From Locusta migratoria (Eukaryota > Arthropoda > Insecta > Orthoptera > Acrididae): a stretch of 64,000 bases of DNA. Of the stretch, positions 56,584-64,000 are shown piece after piece; the stretch's first letter is position 1; the number at the start of each line of letters is the position of its first letter. The notes beneath the pieces were generated by a model. That model made no database searches. It had not been told where the DNA came from and saw only the letters and a program-made list of their open reading frames with translations. The translations under genes and the position numbers were made by a program. The stretch covers positions 263,243,151 to 263,307,150 of the forward strand of contig CM048750.1 of the NCBI GenBank assembly GCA_026315105.1. The letters are read 5' to 3'.

Positions 56584-57925
56584 CACTGCCACAAGAAATC
56601 TGAAGAATGTGCTGTATAGGGCAGCAGTCGAACATTTTCCGCATCCAGAAAGGTCCGTAGAGTATCTGCAACATGCGGTCTTGCATTATCCTGCTGAACT
56701 GTAGGGTTTCGCAGGGATCTAATGAAGGGTAGAGTCACAGGTCGTGACACATCTGAAATGTAACGGCCACTGTTCAAAGTGCCGTCGAAACGACACCCCA
56801 TACCATCACGCCAGGTGATACGCCAGTATGCGATGACGAATACACGCTTCCAATGTGCGTTCACCATGATGTCACCAAAGACAGATGTGACAATCATAAT
56901 GCTGTAAACAGAATCTCGATTCGTCCGAAAAAATGACGTTTTGCCATTCGAGCACCCACTTTCGTCGTTGCGTACACCATCGCAGGCGCTCCTGTCTGTG
57001 ATGCAGCGTCAAGGGTAACCGCAGCCATGGTCTCCGAGCTGATATTCCACGCTGCTGCAAACGTCGCCGAACTGTTCGTACAGATGGTTGTTGTCTTGCA
57101 AACGTTCCCATCTGTTGACTCAGGGATTCAGACGTGGCTGAACGATCCATTACAGCCATGTGGATAAGATGCCTGTCATCTCGACTGCCAGTGACACTAT
57201 GCCGTTGGGATCCAGCACGGCGTTCCGTATTGCCCTCCTGAACCCACCGATTCCATATTCTGCTAACAGTCGTTGGATCGCGACCAACGCGAGCAGCGAT
57301 GTTGCGATACGGTAAACTGCTATCGCGATAGGCTACAATCCGACCTGTATCAAAGTCGGAAACGTGATTGTACGCATTTCTCCTCCTTACACGAGACATC
57401 ACAACAACGTTTCACCAGGAAACGCCGGTCAACTGCTGTTTTTGTATGAGAAATCCGTTGGAAACTTTCCTCATGTCAGCACGTTGTAGGTAATTATATA
57501 TTTTTGACGACGTTACAGTGTTCATTTTTAATGAAATAAATCGCAATTTGCGATCACATGGCTTTCACTGTACTACGTTCAGATGTAATACCAATGTTCG
57601 GCGAATGAAAATTTGTGCCCGGCCGGCATTCGAACCCGTCTGTCTAGTAAACAGGAGATCCCGCGTTCGAATCCCGGCCGGGCACAAATTTTCATTCGTC
57701 ACACATTGGTATTACATCTAAACATAGTACAGTGAAAGCCATAAGTAATCGCAAATTGCGATTTATTTCATCAGGTTGTAGGTGTCGCCGCCGACGCCAA
57801 CCTTGTGTAAATGCTCTGAAAAGCTAATCATTTGAAAATCACAGTATCTTCTTCCTGTCGGTTAAATTTCGCGTCTGTAGCACGTCATCTTCGTGGTGTA
57901 GCATTTCTAATGGCCAGGATTGTAT
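56584..57925 (-). mobile_element. Tc1-family transposon, 3'-truncated, with nested tRNA-like insert
   Basis: Same family as 24987-26369. The 5' TIR at about 57895-57925 (complement CCTGGCCATTAGAAATGCTA). The frame 57402-56872 (176 codons) has the N-terminal helix-turn-helix (VGRDPTTVSRIWNRW), a basic middle part and the first catalytic Asp (SDESRF), then a frameshift. The frame 56897-56583 has QQDNARPHVA with the second Asp intact and ends in LPYTAHSSDFLWQ, just short of the catalytic Glu. The 3' TIR is lost. Better preserved in its N-terminal half than the plus-strand copy. Confidence 0.87.
57491..57774. mobile_element. Foldback tRNA-derived insert inside Tc1 (SINE3-like)
   Basis: A 284-bp insert with an 8-bp TSD, GTTGTAGG (57483-57490 and 57775-57782). 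Bases 57531-57771 form a palindrome centred at 57651. Both arms contain the 3' half of a tRNA-like sequence (GATCCCGCGTTCGAATCCCG then GCCGGGCAC, with its complement opposite), joined at the anticodon region. Outer arms share ATGAAATAAATCGCAATTTG. It looks like a head-to-head SINE dimer. Confidence 0.75.
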
Positions 57926-57929
57926 GATC

Positions 57930-58935
57930 AATCGTAGGAACTTGCAATATACACGTCGAACAATAGACCTTCGACCGGATCTGATGTAAATACTTTATAT
58001 CTGTATAAATAATAACATAAATAAAGACAAAACTAAATAGATCAGGACATGTTAAGAGTTGGTGACATGCAGTCTGAAAAAGTGAACGCGTTTAAGTATT
58101 TAGGTGGAGATTATATCGAGAAATGAGTTGAATCCGAGTGGAGGAAGTGATTACGGGCTGGAAATGCTTGCTACTTTTCACTGACTAGTAGTCCAGTCAA
58201 ATAAGCCGAAAAAAGGCGTCAACCTCGGAATGAGAGGTAACAAGCTGAATAATTGCATAAACCTTTGTTTTGGCATTCTAAATGATGTGTCAAAAGTCTC
58301 ATAAAATCTCGCGTCCGCGTCTTAAGATATTAAAGGTCAAAGGTCACGAAAATCAGTTTTTCGCAAATATCTCGCTTCCTATGCATCTCAGATAAAAGTT
58401 GTAGAGCCTGAAATTCTCTACAGTTTTTCTTTTAAACATTTTTTGTGCAATTCATCATTTTTTAGGTAGAACGCGGAGAGCGCACAGGTCACAGCGCTCA
58501 GACATAGAAGACGTAATGCAAGTCAACCGCGAATCCCAGTCAATGTTAGGTTGTTTAAAGTCAATAAATCATTGCAACAATTACAATAATAAACCTTCAT
58601 TCTTTATGAATTATTGTTCAATATTTCATAATATTATTCATAAATCAAAAAGATTTGTTTAATAATATTTACTTATTTCATGAAATTATAAAGTTAAGAA
58701 ACCAAATACTTAAAGTATATTTTAATTATATTCCAATAAATCTTTATTATGTTTCATGTAGAAATGAATAAAATTAACTATAATTAAGACTTAATTATAT
58801 AATATATTAAATAAAAAAACTATGAAATATGTTTTATGTAAATCTTTATTTAATAGTCATGTATGATTCATTTATTACAATTAGAATTTCAAACGCGAGG
58901 ACGATTTTTATTCACTTTAATTATTAATCATACAT
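57930..58935. other. Unrecognised; possible LINE scrap and AT-rich tail
   Basis: A short piece at 58075-58130 (EKVNAFKYLGG) resembles the RT thumb of a LINE. 58560-58900 is very AT-rich. The 58260-58480 stretch may be the 3' part of the pseudogene that follows on the minus strand. Confidence 0.35.
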
Positions 58936-58940
58936 AGGTC

Positions 58941-59570
58941 TCAATTTTCATCTTCTTGATCGTCATCGTCGTCTTCATCCGGTCCCTCGAAAACGTCCAT
59001 TTCATTATCATCATCATCGTAATCGACGATCGTCGTCTCTAAACCATCCAAGATTTCGGGGTCATATGCACTTTCTTCATCGCGATCGTTCTGGTGTGAT
59101 GTCGCGTTGAGGCAAGCTTGCCCATTACACTGGCCACAAGCTGAAGAACATTGCATCCCCGATTTCCTGCACCCGCAGCGCGAACCACAACCATTTTTGC
59201 AGCTGCAAAATATTGTATTCAGGAGCTCGTCTGTTGCAGGTGGTAATATTGTTAGTATTGGCTCCAAATGTTCATTCTCTAGCACCCAACCCCTTTACTG
59301 GGTTTCTATATAGTTTCCTCACCACGTTTGTACTTGGTAGTAAGCACGATTGATATGTTGATGATCTGTTGCACTAGTTGGTGGCAGATTTGATAGTTGC
59401 ACAGGTTTATTAAGTTTTGTCGATTTGACAAATTGCGTGTATCGAAGATCTATATTGTCTTCAGATTTTGGAGCGTTATATATTGCCAACAAGATACGTA
59501 CTCCATTTTCAAGTAACGTTTGCGCAGGGCAATTTTCTTGTTGAAATCTGGAAGTAAGAGTAAGCTCTTA
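58941..59570 (-). pseudogene. Cysteine-rich (CXC-like) protein of an arthropod multicopy family, broken
   Basis: The minus frame 59285-58941 (114 codons) has LPPATDELLNTIFCSC, then GCGSRCGCRKSGMQCSSACG, CNGQACLNA and a long acidic tail (DYDDDDNEMDVFEG). Upstream in the same gene: YTQFVKSTKLNKPVQLSNL, PPTSATDHQHINRAYYQVQ, then two in-frame stops before VLENEHLEPI. I recall this phrase order (LPPTS-AH-H, YYQVQ-W, then the Cys-rich block) from many multicopy uncharacterised arthropod proteins; function unknown, perhaps transposon-linked. Nine Cys in about 35 residues suggest metal binding. Confidence 0.6.
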
Positions 59571-59599
59571 CTCTTACGGGAATTAGTTCATAACAACGA

Positions 59600-59815
59600 G
59601 TTTGAGTACTGTGGGCAGGGCGAAGCTGGGAATTTGTATCTGACGGGAGGCGTGCTTAGGTAGTCCTTGCAGGTGCGGTGATCACTGTGTCCCCAGTGGT
59701 GTAGGGGTCAGCGCAACTGCCTAGAAAGCAGGAGACCCGGGTTCGAATCCCGGCTGGTTACACATTTTCAGCTTTGCCCAATCGCAGTTGATTTCATATA
59801 TTCTATGAATGTTGT
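59600..59815 (+). mobile_element. tRNA-like SINE (SINE3-like)
   Basis: Contains GTGGTGTAGGGGTCAGCGC (A-box region), anticodon arm CTGCCTAGAAAGCAG and CCGGGTTCGAATCCCGGC (B-box) at 59692-59762, preceded by a GGGCAGGGCGAAGCTGGGAA leader. The 3' tail with ACACATTTTCAGC and AATCGCAGTTGATTTCAT parallels that of the insert at 57491-57774, suggesting one family. Not a functional tRNA: the acceptor ends pair poorly. Confidence 0.65.
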
Positions 59816-59849
59816 AGGTTACTTTCATCACGGTTATTTTCTAGGAATT

Positions 59850-60488
59850 CAAATATCAGAATATACAAAACTATTATTCTTCCATTTGTGCTGTATGGGT
59901 GTCAAAGGTGGCCTCTCACTTTGCAAAATGAAAAACAGTTTCGAGCATTTGGAAACAACATTTTTTAAGCAAATTTTCGGAGCAAATAGGCGTCACATTA
60001 GCTAGGAGTGGCGATAACTGCATAACAAAGAGGTTCACGGACTCTATTCAAGCCCTAACGAAAAAAAAAATGTTAAAATGTTTGTAAAGTCTACGGGGTC
60101 ATCAGTCCCTAAACTTACAAACTACTTATGAACTACTTACGAACTAGGACGGCACAAATATCCATGCCCGAGGGGGGATTCGAACCCCCGATCGTAGTGG
60201 CCGTGCAGACCGTGACTGGAGCGCCTTAGTCCCCTCGGCCACCGCGGCCGGCAAGCCCTAACACAATAAGTATTATTAAATCACTTAGGCTGCGATGCAC
60301 GGGGCACGTAACTCGACTGCATGAAGGCAGGGCAGCGTGCATGGCATTGGTAGGGCACTTAGAGGGAAAAAGTCCTGTTGGGAGACAGAGGCGTAGATGG
60401 CAGGACAACGTGAAGGCCGATCTGAAAAGGCTAGGTATTGAAGGCGAATGGAAGGAAATAGCGCAAGACAGGGACAGATGGCGAATAT
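59850..60488 (+). pseudogene. LINE C-terminal tail, split by SINE1
   Basis: After the SINE, frames give CTGHVTRLHEGRAACMALVG-type text and GKSPVGRQRRRWQDNVKADL, then EIAQDRDRW, the common ending of several endonuclease-RT proteins. Before the SINE, a YGCQRW-type piece with decayed sequence. Clade not assigned; distinct from the RTE family described elsewhere in the window. Confidence 0.65.
60060..60251 (-). mobile_element. SINE1 copy
   Basis: Minus-strand head GCCGCGGTGGCCGAGGGGAC, B-box GGGGGTTCGAATCCCCCC. An 11-bp TSD, CAAGCCCTAAC, is at 60049-60059 and 60252-60262. Confidence 0.93.
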
Positions 60489-61705
60489 GACAACACAAAG
60501 GATTCTAAAAAAGCTGACTGGTTGCAGTAATGAAGGAGTTGATGTAAAAAATCCTTTATTTTTCTCTTTACGCTGACGCATTTCGGGCACAGCCCATCAT
60601 CGGAGCGCCTGGTGACGAAGTACAGGATACAGTATATATAGACAAAAATAGTTACAAAGACCAATTTTTTAAACCAATCTGGCAATCTGTCTGGAACCAA
60701 ATTGGACTAGTTATCATAATAATAAAGAATGGTTAATAAATGACCAAATTTTTGGTTCCAGACAGTGGTATTTCGATCTGTTTCATAACCTAGGCTTTCT
60801 TGAATGACCGATTTTTGTGCTCTCTTCCTGTGCGGAGGTTTCCCTGAGTCTATTCTGTTATTTGTCCTTTGATTAGATTTTGGAGAGATTTTATATCCGC
60901 TATATTCATAACGTAGTTGGTCTATATCCTAAAAAAAATTAAAAGTATATGTTGTTTTATTAATTGACAACTATTTTCCATTATTGAAAATGTGTTTAAT
61001 ATGTTGCTTTATTGTCTGACAACAATTTTCCATTATTGAAAACGTTTTTAACTAACTCGCCGTTGAGTTCAAAAAAAAATGTTCAAATGTTTGTAAAGCT
61101 TATGGGACTTAACTACGGGGTCATCAGTCCCTAAACTTACAAACTACTTATGAACTACTTACGAACTAGGACGGCACAAATATCCATGCCCGAGGGGGGA
61201 TTCGAACCCCCGACCGTAGTGGTCGTGCTGACCGTGACTGGAGCGCCTCAGTCACCTCGGCCACCGCGGCCGGCTGAGTTCTTGTAAATTGTGGTAACTT
61301 CTGCGGAGATACATAGAGGGCGCCTATGCTACGCCTAAGTTGCTCAATAGTATACTTTCGATTCAGTGGTATTTGCATGTGATCCATCGAACTAGGAACT
61401 TATGTTACAAGTATAGCTGATGTTGAGCGTTAATGTATTATGAGTTTTCACATGCCTCTTTTTCCGTTCTCCATTCAGGAGAGGTATGTACCTTATTATT
61501 GTTAATGCCAGAGATTATTTTTTAATTTGGTCTTTGTAACTATATTTACCTATATTACTGTATCCTGTACTTTGTCACCAGGCGCTCCGATGATAAGCTG
61601 GGCCCAAAACGCGTCAGCGTAAAGAGAAAAATAAAGGATTTTACAACATCTACAACTCCTTCATTACTGCAGCCAATCAGCTTTTTTAGAATCCTCTGTG
61701 TTGTC
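60489..61705. mobile_element. 1.2-kb inverted-repeat element with hammerhead-like motifs (Penelope-like?)
   Basis: Arms about 60489-60680 and 61520-61705 are reverse complements (AGGATTCTAAAAAAGCTGAC; TGTATCCTGTACTTCGTCAC). Left motif (-, 60575-60603): CCGATGA, T, GGGC-TGT-GCCC, GAAA, ATGCGT, C; one core change. Right (+, 61587-61615): CCGATGA, degraded stem, AAAA, ACGCGT, C. The interior has a second small inverted pair (CTGGAACCAAATTGG; CCAAATTTTTGGTTCCAG) and a duplicated ATTTTCCATTATTGAAAA; a SINE1 is nested. No protein frame. Confidence 0.65.
61073..61274 (-). mobile_element. SINE1 copy inside inverted-repeat element
   Basis: Minus-strand head GCCGCGGTGGCCGAGGTGAC, B-box GGGGGTTCGAATCCCCCC. 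TSD TGAGTTC at 61066-61072 and 61275-61281; an A run beside the 3' end. Confidence 0.92.
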
Positions 61706-61899
61706 AAATGTTCAAATGTTTGTAAAGTCTATGGGACTTAACTACGGGGTCATCAGTCCCTAAACTTACAAACTACTTATGAACTAACTAAGACTAAGGA
61801 CGGCAAAAATACCCATGCCCGAGGGGGGATTCGAACCCCCGACCGTAGTGGCCGTGCAGACCGTGACTGGAGCGCCTCAGTCTCCTCGGCCACCGCGGC
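61706..61899 (-). mobile_element. SINE1 copy, first of a tandem pair
   Basis: Nearly identical to the next copy. Flanked by CTCTGTGTTGTC at 61694-61705 and 61900-61911. Confidence 0.93.
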
Positions 61900-61911
61900 C
61901 TCTGTGTTGTC

Positions 61912-62107
61912 AAATTTTCAAATGTTCAAATGTTTGTAAAGTCTATGGGACTTAACTACGGGGTCATCAGTCCCTAAACTTACAAACTACTTATGAACTA
62001 ACTAAGACTAAGGACGGCAAAAATACCCATGCCCGAGGGGGGATTCGAACCCCCGACCGTAGTGGCCGTGCAGACCGTGACTGGAGCGCCTCAGTCTCCG
62101 CGGCCGG
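61912..62107 (-). mobile_element. SINE1 copy, second of a tandem pair
   Basis: Starts after the shared CTCTGTGTTGTC (61900-61911) and ends before CTCTGTTTTGTC (62108-62119). Head slightly shortened (CCGCGGAGACTGAGGCG). Period about 206 bp; the close identity points to duplication of one insertion rather than two events. Confidence 0.93.
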
Positions 62108-62119
62108 CTCTGTTTTGTC

Positions 62120-62960
62120 ATATTAATAATGGCTGCCTACCTCTACCAGGACTTTAAGTCCGATTTGCAAGTTGGCGAATAGATGTTGCTGCGCTAATGG
62201 ACTTTCAAGTCCGGTTTAACCACTGAGTAAGTAAGTATAAATAAGAACAATTTTAAGACGTTTGAGGTAAATCACAAACGCTCTTTGTAGTTATTTGTAG
62301 AACATACCCAATAGGCAACATCCTTAACTCCTTGGCGAAAGAAGGTAACAAACAAAATGCTTCATACATCGGCGAAAAATGGGACGGAAGTAATGTTGCA
62401 ACGGTGGCACTGTAGACGCCGGCATCGTAATTAGTAGTGAAGTACGAACTCCACTTTCCATCATTCAAGATCACACGATGCCGACCTGTTGCAACGCAAC
62501 GGCGTCATTTGCATGCGGTATGAAAGCGCATGATATCAGCAGACTGTTCTCCCGGATGTTGTCAGCTCTCCAGACCTTGGAGCGGCTAGTTCTCATTCAA
62601 CTAGCTCCTCATTTGTCATCTAGATGCTACTAGTACAGCCCCTTGCAAGCCCTTCCATGAAAGAATAATCTTTCGCAGTACGGGGAACTGAACCTAGTCC
62701 CTCGGTATAGAACATTAATACATGGAAACGAAAAGTGAAATTGAAGGTTAATTACATTGATTCCACTGTATGTTTTTGGTCAAACATTTTTAATTAAATA
62801 AACTAAACCACATTTGTTGCTTTGTTTCACAAAGCTTTATTTTATTTTGCACTACCTGGTATTATGGTTATGAGGCCATTTTCTGATTATTATTTCAGAG
62901 TTAACAGGTAAAGACCAACCATTACATTACTACAGTTCTGTTTTTCGACTTCAACCCTGG
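62120..62960. other. No recognised feature
   Basis: The 73-codon minus frame at 62253-62474 has no domain; nothing else identified. Confidence 0.35.
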
Positions 62961-62961
62961 A

Positions 62962-64000
62962 AGGTATTATTTATTTATTTAGCCTGATCAGATTAGGGCC
63001 TTCAGGCCCTCTCTTACATCGGACCAGGGTTTTACACATACAGTATTTCTTTACATGTGGGTTACCTATAACATAATAATGATTTTTACAGATGAACAGT
63101 TAATAACATTATTTATACAGGTTGATTACATGTAAAAGAATGTAAATAAAAGGTAATAACTTAACTCTACATATGTAATAACTTAACTCTAAATAGGATT
63201 AATACTAACAGTACCACTGAGACACCTTCTGCTGCTGCTGCTGGTGTAATAATAGAAGTAACAACATTTATATTAGCAGATACAATATTTACTTTTGAGT
63301 ATATCGAGACTGGTTAACGCATGGCGAATTCTGACAGAAGCTGTACCTGGCGAGAGCAATGGCAGTTGAAGAATATCTGGGAGGAGGAATGGATGTGACG
63401 TACCTGGACCGTAGGGTAATATGGCGTCATTATTGCTGTAGTAGATAATCCATTAACTGTCGTTTGAAGCTGGCAGTGTTATTCAGTTCTCTGATATACT
63501 GAGGTAGATTGTTCCAGAGCCTGGTTCCTGCTACTGAAAAGGATTTTGAGAAACCGGCTGAATGATGGATAGGGGCAGAAAGGGTTTTGCTCTGACAGGA
63601 ACGAGTAGTTCTTTTATGTTGATCAGATAAGAGTGTTAAGGTCGAGGAAAGATATGAGGGACAGTGTACGTTGATAAGAGAGTAGAGGAAACAGAGTGTA
63701 TGAAAATCTCTGCGCTTGTCAGCACGGAGCCAGGATAGTTGCTTATAAGATGGTGAAATGTGATCAAAGAGACGGATGTTACATATATATCGAACGCAGG
63801 CATTCATGATTAGTTCCAGACGTCGTGAGCTTTCCCAAGAGAGACCTTGCAAGATAACATCACCGTAATCAATAATTGGAATTACAAGCGTTTGTATAAG
63901 TTTCTTTTTAAGATCGAGAGGAAAAAACTTCTTATATCTCTGTAGAGCATGAAGAGATGCTGATGCCTTCCTACACAGGGCGGCTGTGTGCTCAGCCCAA
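62962..64000 (-). CDS. LINE RT C-terminal region, open at the right edge (partial)
   Basis: The minus frame is open from the window edge (64000) to a stop at 63430: WAEHTAALCRKASASLHALQ, PIIDYGDVILQGLSWE, NACVRYICNIRLFDHISPSY, LPQYIRELNNTASFKR. This is the region after the palm domain in jockey/CR1-superfamily RTs, ending in the usual LWNNLP phrase. The 3' UTR runs to about 62962, with GAGAGGGCCTGAAGGCCC and a TAAA-type repeat end (complement TATTTATTTATTTAG). No lesions in about 190 codons; the palm and upstream parts lie outside the window, so activity cannot be judged. Confidence 0.8.

Noticed and set aside
59692..59765. Functional tRNA gene
   Set aside because: A- and B-boxes are present but the acceptor ends do not pair well, and the flanks match a SINE-like tail also seen at 57.7 kb.

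Overview
This window looks like nuclear DNA of a very repeat-rich insect, most likely an acridid grasshopper or locust (Schistocerca-like). The attribution rests on recall of the families present, not on a search: a tRNA-headed SINE found about 20 times, CR1-like LINEs ending in GATGTA-type repeats, RTE LINEs ending in an ACAAC-rich tail, and a Tc1 family whose inverted repeats contain the motif GCTACACCACGAAGA. I found no confident single-copy host protein gene. Almost everything recognisable is mobile or mobile-derived, mostly broken, and often nested, with target-site duplications (TSDs) still readable.

Layout. 0-5.5 kb: AT-rich DNA with a degenerate ~140-bp tandem array, a ~730-bp inverted repeat, two SINEs and two inverted mariner-like ends. 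5.5-15.7 kb: a palindrome with a hammerhead-like motif, a LINE tail, two RTE copies, two CR1 copies (one 5'-truncated with a 480-codon open frame), an LTR-like insert and a palindromic mariner. 16-18 kb: a 300-bp tandem repeat whose unit holds a tRNA-like sequence. 20.5-23.5 kb: two related long-TIR elements. 23.6-27.5 kb: a Penelope-like remnant, a Tc1 element and a 600-bp palindrome. 27.7-34.9 kb: a hAT-like element inside a CR1 tail, a tRNA-Ile-like gene splitting a satellite unit, a Tc1 remnant, a short spliced-looking 5' gene end, a 690-bp palindromic MITE, an internally deleted RTE and a second LTR-like copy. 35.2-38.4 kb: an RTE (-) and a 126-bp tandem duplication. 38.7-44.3 kb: the main element, a nearly complete Tx1/L1-like LINE on the minus strand lying inside the tRNA-like head of a SINE. 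44.8-54.2 kb: RTE, CR1 and MITE copies and a small candidate exon. 55.9-56.5 kb: a CpG-rich promoter-like patch. 56.6-64 kb: a truncated Tc1 (-), a cysteine-rich pseudogene, more SINEs, a hammerhead-bearing inverted-repeat element and a LINE RT running off the right edge.

How the parts relate. SINEs have no protein and must be mobilised by LINE enzymes; the LINEs here (RTE, CR1, Tx1-like, others) are candidate partners. Short palindromic elements sharing ends with mariner/Tc1 DNA are probably non-autonomous passengers. The strongest unusual signals are (1) the Tx1-like LINE placed in the D-arm region of a tRNA-derived SINE, with a second insertion rejoining its tRNA-like target at a comparable position, and (2) a structural motif recurring in six unrelated inverted-repeat or Penelope-like contexts: CTGANGA, one base, a helix of changing sequence, GAAA, then a short palindrome. 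It resembles a type I hammerhead ribozyme.
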